Assembly: GCF_043641665.1 (NCBI RefSeq)
Contig: NC_092186.1
Span: forward strand, 26,383,501-26,447,500
DNA from: Enoplosus armatus
Taxonomy: Eukaryota > Chordata > Actinopteri > Centrarchiformes > Enoplosidae
Length of the DNA: 64,000 nucleotides
Direction of reading: 5' to 3'
Under the pieces are notes generated by a model, which saw only the letters and a program-made list of their open reading frames with translations, made no database searches and was not told the DNA's origin. A program made the translations under genes and the position numbers. Shown here piece after piece: positions 50,471 through 62,731 of this stretch (positions are counted from its first letter, which is position 1; the number at the start of each line of letters is the position of its first letter).

Positions 50471-52093
50471 TTCACTTCTTACGGGAATTTCCTTTTGAAC
50501 ATCTTAATGTAATAGGACACATCGTGACACACATTTTTCTTGTCATTTTTGGTTCTTCCTGATATGTTTTCACTGTTTTTAAACTCACACTTGACAATTA
50601 AACTTAGTAAATAATACATTTTGCATAAACCTTTTTAAAATGTCCGTCCCAACTACTTTCTTGGCATGTTATGATCACAAAATGTAATGTAATGTAATCA
50701 AAGTAATTTTTGTTCCTGCCATTTCAAGCGTATATTTCAGTCCATTGGCTGGATAACAGGTGCTTCTTTGGATGCTGTTGAGAGAAATAGTGACCTACAC
50801 CAACTATTTACCAAGAATTCCGGAAGTTGTAGAAAATCGGGCAAGCAAGATTTACTGCATGAACGCAGAAGTATCTACAATTTCCTCGCAGGACTTGAAT
50901 GCAACATTAGCTGGACAACAGCTGTGTGGGTTTCCCCCTCTATTGCCTTGACAACCAGAATCCCTCACAATAACAAACTGGTTAACATTTCTTTCTTCCT
51001 TGTTTTCCCTCTCCTGGATCTTACCTCACTTTCTCTACTTCTGGCATTTTTTTTTTTTTTGCATATGATTCCATTGAATTGTTGTTGATCCCCCGATCAA
51101 TACTTACACTGCTTCTGAAGGGAGCCTTTCACATACAGTAGGTGTCACTGGATAGAAAAATTAAAAAAGGTGACATATATTTAATAAAATGTATGTGTAC
51201 TTGCTTACCAAGAAACAAATAACCCCTCACGATGCCATACTAATGTCATCATGTTTATTTTGGCTTGGGCTTGGAGACCAAAAGTTTTTTTAACAGACAA
51301 CGTTTGATTTAGGTAAGCCGGTGACCAGCATTGATAATAGACACTATTGCTGTGTGCTTGCTGACTGGAACACTATATCAATTTTATTAGCTGCAGATGT
51401 GACTGCCCTGCTGTACCAATGCGAAAAAGGACTGTCCAAAGTGTAGTGACATCAGCGTTTTGAGCAAAAAGTTATAGTTTTTTAGTGCGTAGTGCAAATT
51501 TTCCTACCTTTCTGTTCCCATTTTCTTATAGCTACTTCTAATTTATTGCAGTCTTTGTCTAACTGTTGTTTTGACTGCAGATGGGCCACTGTGTATTGTG
51601 TATTTTACCAGTGATTATCAATCTTTTAGGGCTTTTACTATAAATCATGTTTACATAAAGGCTAACTCCATTATTGTCCATTTAATTAGGTATAGCATTA
51701 GAACAACACAATTGTCAGAAACTCAAAGTCAGTTTTGCTATCCTTTGGTACTAGGTAAGAGACATGTTAAACTCTCTAACATATGTTTTGTGATTTGAAT
51801 TGTTTATGCTCCAGCTGTTGGGAATTATTACAGTTTGTTTTTGCTCCAAGCATCTCAGTCTTGTCATGAGCACAGTTTTCATTATCTCTATTACTTTTTC
51901 CTCTCTTTCCTTCTTTCCCACACTTTGTGTTTGCCTGGCTGTGTCCATCTCTTGCTCTCCTCGTGTGCTGTGTTACATCATTTCAGCTTTCAGTCTGACG
52001 CGCTCACTGAGGTCAGTGCAATCGCAATTTTATCATCACACACACAGCTGGGCCTTAGCTCATTCTCTCTAGTGGACGACATTGGGCCACTCC

Positions 52094-52132
<39 letters not shown>

Positions 52133-52793
52133 TGTCTAAGTGTTTGTGTGTCCGTTATACTCCCTCTGTGGTCAGAGCTGTGTGATTTAGTGCAGTAATA
52201 CATGTTTCCCCTCAGTGACAGCTCCTTGATAGAGCTCTGAGAAGGCAGCAGTTGACCAAACCTTGGGATCTTAGACAAATCCAGGCTGTCCATCTTTTCA
52301 TGGCTTTTTCTACATTCCATCAAGGAATGCTTGGATTTCATGAAAAACTGTGAGGCAGGCAAAGTTTAGGATTTTATTTATGCTCCACAAGAGGACTGGA
52401 GTCATATTTTCATACACTGAATAGCTGAATAGAATACTGAATAGAAACAACTGACTATTGTAAATAGTGACTGGATACTAGAGAGAAGAGAAACACCCTG
52501 GATAAATTGCCATTGTAGTGGCAATTTTAGGATCTGGCTCATCCCCATACCTGCGAGCAAGCAGGACTTGTTGGAGTTGGAGTTGCAAAGAGATTGAGAT
52601 GGAGAACTTACTTGTGACCCAGGGTAGTTATAGCAGTCTACACTGTTGGAACAAATCAAACATCCTCTCTACCTCACTATCCTATGCCCTATCTGCAGAA
52701 GTCTTGCTAACTTTAGTGAGAGGTTCAAACAAGTACCACTCTGGCCCACCGTCTGGCTTTAGAGTCTTTAACACAGACTGTTCTGTGGTTGTT
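50471..52793. other. Intergenic, no gene recognised
   Basis: A (TG)n array at 52097-52131. No coding exon or classifiable element otherwise supported. Confidence 0.45.
52097..52131. repeat. (TG)n microsatellite
   Basis: Pure TG run. Confidence 0.92.
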
Positions 52794-52954
52794 GGGCGGT
52801 ATGGTGGTACAGTGGTTAGCACTGGCGGTAGATCAGGGTAGTGCGGGTTCTGGGCTCCCCCCGTCCACAAGTCAAAGTGCCCTTGAGCAAGACACTGAAC
52901 CCTAAGTTGCTCCTGATGGAGGCCAGCACCTTGCATGGCAGCTCGGTCGCCATT

Positions 52955-52994
<40 letters not shown>

Positions 52995-53059
52995 AGACTT
53001 GATCTGTAAAGCGCTTTGGGAACTGTTGAAGAGCACTATGTAAGTGAAGTCCATTTACC
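52794..53059 (+). mobile_element. SINE-like family S, longest copy
   Basis: The head GGGCGGTATGGTGGTACAGT followed by GGTTAGCACTGG resembles the tRNA-like A-box region of common fish SINEs. The body GCCCTTGAGCAAGACACTGA and tail GTAAAGCGCTTTGGG...GTGAAGTCCATTTACC recur at 28005, 36125 and, reversed, 55210. A (GT)n array (52956-52990) sits inside. No protein coding. Confidence 0.75.
52956..52990. repeat. (GT)n microsatellite inside a SINE-like element
   Basis: The other copies have only GGTGTGAGAA or GGTGTGTGAATG at this point, so the array appears to have grown from the element's own GTGTG motif. Confidence 0.9.
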
Positions 53060-53274
53060 TTTTTGCAAATGGTCAGGTCACTTGCAAAACTGGAGTCACC
53101 GTCACTGCTTTCCCTGTCATGTAAAAAATACACTTTGCGATGCAGTTATGCGCGAGTTTCGGGTTGCAGTTATGTCCGCAATGCCTGTTACCTGGCCATT
53201 GTGGACATAACTATATAAATATGTATTGATTAAAACTGAAGCATGAGCTGCCTTGGTGGCCTGACGGTTGAGGC

Positions 53275-53651
53275 CATAGACTGTATGGACGACACGTCTC
53301 TGCTTCCTCCAGCTGTGCAAAAATGAAGCCAAACTCTCCCGGATACGGCCGCTGCCATCTTGCGTTGGTAACATAATTTGGATCAAGAGTCTGCGCCCGA
53401 CCCAATCAGTGAGCACACCACAGTCAATCACGACTGTCAATCATGACATCTCACCCCCTTTATATCGTATCAAATAACTAATTAATACCAAACTTATCAG
53501 AAAAATGAACACTTGAACAAACATCAGTGTGATAAGAACTACCTAAAATGACAGAAACCATCTTTAGCAAAAATGTATTTGATTTTTTTTGTTTGGCCCA
53601 CATCCTATCTGCTAACATGGAGAGGGCGAGGTTTATGACCTGTAAAGCCAG
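53275..53651. mobile_element. Non-autonomous hAT-like transposon, copy 2 (right end lost)
   Basis: Left end CATAGACTGTATGGACGAC matches copy 1 at 2117 but lacks TATAAAGA. The block AAATGAAGCCAAACTCTCCC + GGATACGGCCGCTGCCATCT is shared exactly. It retains about 90 bp missing from copy 1 and stops after GCCAGG, before the right inverted repeat. Confidence 0.72.
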
Positions 53652-55209
53652 GTGTTAAGTTGTTCTTCAACTCAACATTGATCAGACTCAGCCATACTCT
53701 TTCAACCATGCTTAATTCAAACCATCACCTATCTATCCTTTGAGGTACTATGATGAAATAAACACAACAGGGACCAACAGTTGTGTTATGATGAGGTTCT
53801 TTTGTTAAACATGACTGTATCTGCAAAGAAGCATCACTTTACTGGGTAGATTAAAAGATATCAGCATGTGCGTATTTGTGTGTTATTATATATGTGCATG
53901 CATATGTCGAGTATACTACAGCCCCAGCTGCATCTGACCACAGCGGTAGGCCACACCTGTCACATTGCTGTGACAAGCCTGGTGCCCCCGTATCAAAGTC
54001 ACCCTGTGGTCTAGTAATGGGGACATGAACCCTTGCACTTCTGTGATAGGTGGTAGATAGATGACACACATCTGGAGCAGAAATCTGCAGATATAGATGC
54101 TCTGATAAACATAAACACGGGCAGGTGTAGTTTGCTACCAAAAGGACGAGCAAGAATTCACATTCCCACAAAGGAAAGCATTCTTAACATTTCTGTTAAA
54201 TCTCTGAAAAATACATGATCTAGTCCATTTAAGTCATAACTCTCTAAAAGCAGGTGTGACTTTAGGCAAAATGTGGTTGCCCTGATTTTGTAAGAAAGTG
54301 CATTTGTAGTAGCTTTTGTTAAAAAAAAAAAACTAAAACAAAAACTGGTTCACATCTGCAAAATGCCATGTGAAATCTGAGCAATCTTGAGTCAGGGCAT
54401 TGCAGGCTAAAGCAAAATTCAAATTAAAGGGAATGTAATAAAAAATTGTATGAGTTAAACTGATTAAAGTCATCATGTACATTGGGACTGTGATGAGTAG
54501 TGATATGATCTTTCCTATGTAAAATCTAAAATGTCCTCCACATGCACCCATAAACATGTGCTTGCACAGACACACGCATACATATACACATACACATACA
54601 CACACTTTCCTGTCTGCGGTACAGGAGTTTTCTGGTACAACTATGGGGGTTACTATAAGTTCCTACACTGTGTCCTTATGTGCGTGTGTTTTGTGTCTGA
54701 GTGACTAGAGAAAATGGCTGCAGTGCAGTTTTTAATTGGTCATAAAGAAAATACCGTTTGACTTCCTGTCACAAGTGTTGATTCATCTTGTGCATGAGAC
54801 ATGTTTCTGTATAACACCCTTCTCGGGATATAGTGTGATGGAAACCTGGGGCTGGTTTCAGTAGTGCTCTATATGTAATTACACGTCACAATAACAGCTT
54901 CACTATCACTTAGATGGTACACTGACTTGTAATAGGGACAATGGTGCTTCACTCATTCCAACTCTGCGCCCTGAGTGTCTCTTCCTGCACTATATTAACT
55001 TGGTCGAACAGTACGATCCCCCGTGAGAATAGTTCTTGTTTTCAATGGTTACTTTTTTTTCTTGTTTTTGTCATGAAAATAGGTTGTTTTCGTCATAGTT
55101 TTTGTTGATGATGACTGACACTCTAATCAATGAATTTGAATGTGTAATGCAAAGCTATTATTTAGATCTATACCAAAAGTGGACATGGTTTGTACATGAA
55201 GTTGTTATA
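53652..55209. other. Intergenic, no gene recognised
   Basis: Nothing coding recognised; short (CATA)/(CA) low complexity at 54577-54606. Confidence 0.45.
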
Positions 55210-55353
55210 AATGGACTTTTCAACCTTAACGGTTCTCAATGTGCTTTACAGACCAGGGCTCATTCACCCATTCACACACACATTCACACACCGATGGCAA
55301 GGTCCCTCTACCTCCCGTGCGACAGTGCTAACCTCTGCGCCGCCATGCCACCC
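55210..55353 (-). mobile_element. SINE-like family S, reversed diverged copy
   Basis: The minus strand reads GGTGGCATGGCGGCGCAGAG, GGTTAGCACTGTCGC, then ATCGGTGTGTGAATG, GTAAAGCACATTGAG and GTTGAAAAGTCCATTTAT, in the same order as the + strand copies. Confidence 0.65.
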
Positions 55354-55728
55354 TAAATGGTCTAGTCTGCTTCATTTTCATTTATACTTCTCATACGTGT
55401 ATCTATAAAAAAAAAACATGCACCTTATTGAAAATAATAAGAAAATGTAATTTGTGTTTGAACCTGACCTTCAAAGAAAGAAAAAAGTCTCAACTGACAT
55501 TTGAGGAAATTTGGAAAAAGTCAAAATTGGAGGAAGCAGTTATATTTGCGACCATCAAATTAAAACCAGTATTCATGTCACAGTATATCCCTCCCTACTA
55601 TTGTTCTGTGTATCTTATCAGCCATACTCCTCCTCCTACTCTATATATATGCCCTCTGGGTCCACAGCAAAGTGGCAGATGGAGTAAATATCAGACACAC
55701 GGGTAGTTTGGTGCCAGGTGGTGCATGA

Positions 55729-56007
55729 TGCATCCTTCTCCTGACTTACAAAGCTCTTACTGGTCAGGCACCATCATATCTTAAAGAGCTCATAGTACCC
55801 TATTACCCCACTAGAGCACTGCGATCCCAGAATGCAGGGTTGCTTGTGGTTCCTAGAGTCTCCAAAAGCAGAACAGGTGCCAGAGCCTTCAGCTATCAAG
55901 CTCCTCTCCTGTGGAATCGGCTCCCAGTTTGGGTCCGGGAGGCAGACACACTCTCTACTTTTAAGAGTAGGCTTAAAACTTTGCTTTTTGATAACGCTTA
56001 TAGTTAA
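55729..56007 (+). CDS. 3' end of LINE (L2-type) ORF2, open to its stop codon
   Basis: From 55738 the frame reads LLTYKALTGQAPSYLKELIV, then RALRSQNAGLLVVPR, RTGARAFSYQAPLLWNRLPV and STFKSRLKTLLF, ending at TAA 56005-56007. This is the conserved C-terminal tail of L2-clade LINE ORF2 proteins (ILLLTYKAL, APLLWNSLP, FKSRLKT motifs). All 89 codons are free of stops or frameshifts, unlike the other LINE remnants in the window. An in-frame TGA at 55726-55728 and unrelated upstream sequence show 5' truncation, so it makes no functional protein. There is no plausible host promoter or start; it is listed because it defines the element's coding strand. Confidence 0.75.
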   Translation, partial: CILLLTYKALTGQAPSYLKELIVPYYPTRALRSQNAGLLVVPRVSKSRTGARAFSYQAPLLWNRLPVWVREADTLSTFKSRLKTLLFDNAYS

Positions 56008-56233
56008 GGGCTGGCTCAGGCCTGCCTGGACCAGCCCCCTAGTTATGCTGCTATAGGCCTAGACTGCCGGGGGACTTCCCATGATGCTCTGAGCTTTCCT
56101 CCTCTCCCTCTTCATCTTTGCGCATTCATCACAGTCCAATGCATGTTACTAACTTTATATCTTCCCCGGAGTTTCTTTGTGCTTTGTCGTCTCGCAGGTT
56201 GCTGTGGATCGTGGTCCTGTTGCTGTGGATCGT

Positions 56234-56275
56234 GGCCCATAGCAGCAGCACGCCTGGGTGCTGCTGCTATGGGCC
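56234..56275 (+). other. Perfect 18-bp stem, 6-nt loop hairpin in a LINE 3'UTR
   Basis: Left arm 56234-56251 (GGCCCATAGCAGCAGCAC) and right arm 56258-56275 are exact reverse complements around the loop GCCTGG. Immediately upstream is a 21-bp tandem pair beginning TTGCTGTGGATCGTGG. The RNA would fold into a very stable hairpin. Confidence 0.9.
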
Positions 56276-56453
56276 TGCTTGACTCTCATCACTACAGTTA
56301 TTATGTTTAGTCGCAGTTCTGTTACTATTAAGCTGTTATTGCTATTATTAATCTCAGCTACTATTACAGCTGTAACTACTATTATCAGTCATATTTCCAG
56401 TATTGTTATAATTATAGCTGCTATTTCTACTGCTACTGCTGCCATACATCTCT

Positions 56454-56580
56454 GCCTGTCTGTCTGTCTGTCTGTCTGTCTGTCGATCTGTGTCTCTACG
56501 TCTATCTCTCTCTCTCTGTCTCTTTCTGTCTGTCTGTCTGTCTGTCTCTCCCCCTCTCTCTTTCTCCCTCTCTCTCTCCC

Positions 56581-56614
<34 letters not shown>

Positions 56615-56615
56615 A
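56454..56615. repeat. (TGTC)n and (CT)n compound low-complexity block
   Basis: Two TGTC blocks interspersed with and followed by CT-rich sequence, within the LINE 3'UTR. Confidence 0.9.
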
Positions 56616-56861
56616 AACCCAACCGGTCAAAGCAGATGACCGCCCACCTAGAGTCTGGTTCTGCTCGAGGTTTCTGCCTCTGAAAAGGAAGTTTCTCCTT
56701 GCCACTGTCGCCAAAGTGCTTGCTCATGGTGGGAACTGTTGGGTCTCTGTGATAACATTATAAAGAGTCGGTCTAGACCTGCTCTATTTGTAAAGTGTCA
56801 TGAGATGACTTTTGTTGTGATTTGGCGCTATACAAATAAAATTGAATTGAATTGAATTGAA

Positions 56862-59108
56862 CTGATGACCAGAGGGTGAAGCTCCCCAGGGTCTTTTGTG
56901 ATTGTACTTACTGTGGCAAGGCTTGAGGGGAGTTTGCGTAATTACTCATGTTTTTCATACCATCAGCACCATAAGAGCATTCTTGGCACTTATACAGTCT
57001 TCTTTCATTAGAAATGTAGGTGTTGTGTAATGATAGGAATCATATTCATGACAACTCTGATATGACTGTTAAAGCTGCTGGGCTTTTGCAAATTAGCTTT
57101 ATAATGCTATAATGAAGTAATAACATAATATGGAGTGTGGGTCTTGTGTCATTAATTGACTGTTGCTAAACAACAAGCACTGTTGGACAGAAACGTGTAA
57201 ATGTAAAGAAGTTTGAGTGTTGAGCAGCCATGGAAAAGCTCTTATCTAATCCCAACACAGGCTGTTGCATAAAATGGCTCTAATACACTCATAGCGTGTG
57301 TTTACAATGTGCAGATGATGACTTGTAATGAGTAATCAGCAACACATTAGGCATTTCTTTAAACCTCTTCGTTTTGATCGTGTGTTTCCACTGACCCAAA
57401 GGTGCAGGAATGTAACTGTAACCCAAAATACCCAAGCATGAAAATGGACTCATGTGCTGCTTCTTCATAAAATCTGCCTGGGAGTTCAAGTGAGACTGAA
57501 GAGATAAACAGGTCCTCAGCCATGACCTCGTGACCTCTGTCTTTCTCCCTGTCTCCTCATTCTGTTTTGTTCTTTATTTTGCTACATTTGTCGTTCATTC
57601 GTCAGGCGATCTCAGAACAGAAGCCAGCAGTTAGCCTACACATCATCGTATCATTGGCGTTTGGAAAACACCTGCTATTGCAAGTATATTGATAAATGCA
57701 AAGGAAGCCAGGAGGATGCTGGGTAGTGGGGGTTCAAGGTTCTTCTGGTTATGAATCTGACTCACATAGGAACAATGAATATAACAATTTTCACTGTGAA
57801 TATCTCAGGAGAGTCCTAGTTGTTTGTATTAGTCTAGAAAGTTGCAACTTTTAGTATTTTCCATTTGCATCCATCCTGTGCATTTTCAATTTAGTGTAAA
57901 TAGAACAAATAAAAAAGGTAAAAAGGTTTTACACTTGGCTGATGAGAGATTCAAAACTTGATTGCAACTTAAGATAGTTCATAGGGAATTGCTTTGGTGA
58001 GCTCACATAGAATAAAAATAAAACTGAAACCTCAGAGAGGCACATAGCTACAGCGGTGAAGTGGTAAAAACATACATTAACCATAGTCACAATTTTTCTA
58101 AATTTGTCTCCAGGTCTTTTTCATTTCTCTGATTAGACCTCTAGTCAGGTTAAAGCTGGGTGGAGCTATGCTTAGTATTACGTGATGTCACAGACCTTTT
58201 CCCACTACACCTTTATCCACCAAATAAGAATGAAAACAGGTTTAAGTTGCCCCACCCTAACAAGTGAAACAAAACTCACAGGGGAGTGTCGATCAAGCCT
58301 AGATCATACATGCTCCGCACAGTCCTGGAAAGAGGTTTAATTATGAATACTCTGTGGGTGAATATGGGTTTTTTAACATTGCAATTAGCCCCAGGCTAAG
58401 AAAGCTTTCACACTGGTACAGTTCTGGAACAGTCCAACTGGGCTAACCCCCGACTTTAGCCTAGGGCTTGCTGGCCCTGAGTTTGCAGGGTTATCTTCTG
58501 AGAAACAGAAACAGGCAGGTGCCGGTGTGAAACGGGGGTACTAGGAATATGCAGTGTGAAAAGCTTGCGCAACATGCATAACAAGCGTGATGAAGGTTTG
58601 GCTATGGCCTTCACACCTGGATCCATGCTCACACATGGGGTGCCATTAACAGACAGCAGGGGGCCACATGCATAAAACTAATGTGGACACACAAAGACAG
58701 AAATATGCATACACATTTAGAAAGCCGCATGTAGGCCTACCTCTGCATGCTCTGCCACTCATTGGACCTGTCAATAAGAAGAACGACAAAAAAGAAGAAG
58801 AGTAATCCCACTGCCAAAATGTTAACAAAAAGAACAATAAAATCCAACACTCATAAATAATTTGAAATTAAATTGATAAATGCGCCTTTTACAGATCGCT
58901 GTGTAGATTGCAAAAACAATAACGCAATCAGTGAAAATTGGCAAACAAATCTAAACAAACAATGTTTTGCTGCAAGGTTCTTCTTTTATAAATTAGAAGT
59001 TTATGTGTGGTTCTCCAGAGCCTAGAAGCTGCTGGTGTTTGGGGAGGAGAAGGGTGGAACAGCAACAAACTGCAATGGCAGGAAAGGTTTTGGGAACAGG
59101 ATCATCGG
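56862..59108. other. Intergenic, no gene recognised
   Basis: AT-rich, no coding exon or classifiable element supported. Confidence 0.45.
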
Positions 59109-59723
59109 GGGGCCTCATTTATAAAAATGTTCTTAGATTTATACTTGAACTTCGTTTTAAGATAATTTCCAGCGGTGTGCTTACGTTCGATTAATAAAAG
59201 ACATCTCAAATCTCAAATTAACTTAAAACACCTGCCTTACGGCGATTTCCCCTTCATATCCCAAAGTGGACAAAACTTGGACAGATACAGGCATTACCTG
59301 ATTACAGCGTGTCTTCCTTTCCAGATGGGGGGGCTAAATCTGTGCTCAAATCTAACAGAACATTTCTTTGGAGACGATAGCGACTTATAAGCCATGGATC
59401 ATCATGTGCAAAAAAGTTATTCCGGCTTTCTTAAAGCACAGTTTTCAAGGTCTTCCAATAATGCAATTACAGCCATGGTTACTTCTTTCTAATTCGACAG
59501 TGTTTATAGTAGTATTTATATATACTCCTTGCATCTGGTAATTCATTCGTCACGCCTTTAATTGATAATTCCTATCTCATTGTTCACCACAGGCTTGGGT
59601 GCATACACGTCCCAAACTGCAACACCCCTACATAACCAGCAGGAAAATCACTTACGTCAAGTCTAAGGTTTACTTAGAGATAAGACCATTTCCAAATTAA
59701 GTCGGTTTTATAAATGAGGCCCC
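59109..59723. mobile_element. TIR element (615 bp) with GGGGCCTCATTTATAAA ends
   Basis: The left end GGGGCCTCATTTATAAAA and the exact inverse at the right end (TTTTATAAATGAGGCCCC) give an 18-bp perfect inverted repeat. The interior is AT-rich without a transposase; a 71-codon frame at 59175 has no recognisable domain. No target duplication is clear because the left end merges with a G run, so the superfamily is not assigned. Confidence 0.7.
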
Positions 59724-60440
59724 AGATGCTTCACAAAGCATTATAACCAAGTCAAAGAAACATACAGCTTATGTGACACATGTATGTACCCTGGCTGTAC
59801 TGACACATCCCTCATTACAGTTATTTTTACAAGGAAGACTGGCCAAACTCTCTCTTTGTATCATAAGGCTGGGTGCAACTTTTATTTGTTCTGCAACGAA
59901 CCATTAAGCCCTGTGGTAAACTACATCTCCTGGCCTGACAGTAAAAGAGGTAGTATGCAAACTACACAATGTGCTCCTAATCAAAAGCAGACAGGACTGT
60001 GATTGTGAGTGTTTTTTACTTGTATGAGAAACACACTTTGTTTTTGTATACAAATCAAATTTTTACACTCAGTTCCACATGGAGCCCAAAAGGTTAGGTC
60101 CCCACCCCCCCACCTCCTACTCCAACAGGTGCCATATAAAGCCTCCTGGAACATACCAAAGAGTGCTCCCCTCCCACCCCACCCCCCACGCACACAAGGC
60201 GCTGGGCACAAAAGCTATTTCACAGTGTCATTGCCTCCACACGCTCCTGCAGACACCCTTCCTTAGAAGGGGGTGGGGGCGGGGGGCGGCAGTGGGTAGG
60301 ATTGTTGCTAGAAGAGCTGGCAGGCCTCCATGTGTAATTCTTAAATGGAGTACTGCCACGATGTTGTGAACAGGGGGAAACTTGCAGTAAAAGTGCATCT
60401 ATACACACCATGGAAAAAGTAAGTAGTGAATGGTTTAAGC
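59724..60440. other. Intergenic, no gene recognised
   Basis: C/A-rich and G-rich low complexity around 60100-60290; open frames there have no recognisable domain. Confidence 0.4.
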
Positions 60441-60949
60441 CAGGGGTATTCAACTAAAATTCAAAGAGGTCCAGTTAGAGAAAATGTCCTCAAGCAAAGG
60501 TCCGGAACATCATAACGTCTAACTTGCGTTGTGATTTAGTGTGATATATATTGAAGTAGCCTCGTAGTTGTATCAATGTCTGCACGTAATCAACAACTGA
60601 CTGTTGAAAGAAAGTACAATTCAAAAACATTTTGACAATATTTATTGTCACTTAACATTGAACTAAACAGATATATAATACTGTAGATATGTATAATGTA
60701 AAGTAAAAGAAGGGCTGCATTCAAAAATAAAATAGAGAAAAAAAATAAAATTGTGCATCTTAAAATAAAGTGCTTAATTTTAGAAAAGCAAAATAAAGTT
60801 TGTTCAGTTAACAAAGCTTTTTCTTTGTTAATTGGTCTGTGAGTTTCCTGATCCTCTAAACCAGTGCCGTAAAGACTAGAAAAGCTGCGCCGGTTAAAAT
60901 AGAAGTGCCCCGTCAAAATTTTAAATTGTCCGCCTGTTAGTGACCTATG
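60441..60949. mobile_element. hAT-like element, 509 bp, with conserved target duplication
   Basis: The left end CAGGGGTATTCAACTA is a typical hAT terminus. The right end reads CATAGGTCACTAACA when reversed, so the inverted repeat is weak. GTTTAAGC flanks both sides (60433-60440 and 60950-60957), and the identity extends to 10 bp (TGGTTTAAGC). No transposase frame. It is more diverged at the ends than the 2117 element. Confidence 0.6.
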
Positions 60950-61980
60950 GTTTAAGCCATCATTTCCACTATAGACATCTACACGTGCCTACTGTCCTTT
61001 AAACATATTTTAAAGTGACTGTGCAAGTCTGAATTGATTCTGCTAACAAGCATTGTGTGTGTATCTGAACCCTCTGCGCCCATAATGCTCCATTGTCGTC
61101 AAAACTATTTGATTTGAAAGATTCATACCCGCAAACGGACTCCAAAGCACACAACCACAGGAGTCCTGCCGTATACAGTATACTCCAATCTGCATCAGAA
61201 ACTTGTAGGAGAAAAAACAAGCGGCCCAAGCTGACCAATGACTCGCTGGTGGAGCTATATGAAAAGTCAGGGGATCCCTAAAGTCATTCGAATGAATTCT
61301 CTGGACACCATAAATATTCGTGAGATATTTCAGTCTAGAACAAAGTGGCAGTCCAACCAAACCGACTGACAATGCCATTCCCAAAGCCACACAGTGCTAG
61401 CGTGGCTAAAAAAACCTGTTTAAGAAGGTGCGCCGCTAAATTAAAATATCAGCAGGAATTGATGTGGCCATGTCCTGCATTACTACATAATCTCGAGAGC
61501 ATGATGTCTTGTAGAAGAGCCCTCTTCATTTTGAAGTTCTTTTGTCAACTTTAAGGTGTCCATAAGGGCCCCCAGGTAGGTTACTGTGACCATGACTAAA
61601 TTCACAACTTGTTGTAAAGAGTGCAGTCAAGACCTGCTCTATCGGACAATTGGACATGTTTTTACCTTTATATGAGAACCCTCTTTCTGAATCAGCACCT
61701 TAAAGAGAGCAGCAAAATGACCTCACTTAGCAAAAATGTCGGTCTGATGGCTTAAATCTGTCTCACAAGGACAGACGTGCAAACTCTCCCACACGCACAC
61801 ACGCGCTGCTGTGTGACTGCAGCGAGTGTTGTACATGTGTCAAGACCGCAAAGGAGGACAGGGAGGTCGGTAAGGATTAGTCAACCAGTTAAAATTCCTG
61901 CTGGCCAGGTGGAGCTCTATAAAGTGTCACGCAGACACCTGTTAATCTGCGCTGCTTTCCACTCAGCCTAGGCAACCAGT

Positions 61981-61982
<2 letters not shown>

Positions 61983-62021
<39 letters not shown>
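61983..62021. repeat. (CA)n microsatellite
   Basis: Pure CA run. Confidence 0.92.
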
Positions 62022-62022
<1 letters not shown>

Positions 62023-62731
62023 TGCGCAGCTCCCCTACACACTGCTGGTCCACAATAAGAACATCTCCCTGTGTGCCTGTATAACTAACTGAGTTATATA
62101 CAGAGCAGTTTTGCAAGATTCAAGCCGAAAACATGATTGAAATACCAGGAAATGGGCCCATATTAGGAATGCTGCATTGACTACACAGTATGGGAGGGTA
62201 AATATATGTATATATATTTATATGTTTTCATTAGGACCTCTAAACCCCTACGTTATCTTTAGCGTTTCCTCCATACTAGAAATGGAGACTAACTTTAGTT
62301 TCACATGCTTTCATCTGTCTTCATTTGCTCGTTTTGGATTGGCCCTGTAAAAAATAGAGGCTGAGGAGGGAAGTGAGCATATTTCAGGGTCACTCACCCA
62401 CTCAAAAACTCAAACTATGGTTGAGGAAGGTGTTCTTTTTTTCTTTTGAGCAGTCATGGAAAAACGTCAATTATAAACCACTGGGAACTACACTGGTGGA
62501 GGTAACATTTTAATGCATGCTCCCCACAGCTAAGGAAAGCTATTTAAAACACAGATTTGACTTTCGGCCAGAAACCAAGAAGTTAGATCAGTCATCAAGT
62601 GGACACACAGCAGGTTGAATGACTGTTATATCAGTCATTAATAGAGAGAAGCAAAACATGATGAGACATGAATACTGAAAATATTATTACAATTACTAAC
62701 AAAATAAAGGAAAAAGAGCCATTAAAGGAGG

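Larger units (their letters stand above)
56008..56861 (+). mobile_element. LINE (L2-type) 3'UTR and tail, with hairpin and TGTC/CT microsatellites
   Basis: Directly follows the ORF2 end. Includes a perfect hairpin (56234-56275), TGTC/CT-rich repeats (56454-56615), CGAGGTTTCTGCCTC, GTCTAGACCTGCTC, GATTTGGCGCTATAC and a terminal (ATTGA)n repeat, as expected for a fish L2-type LINE. Reversed pieces of the same 3'UTR lie at 5561 and 23285. Confidence 0.8.
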
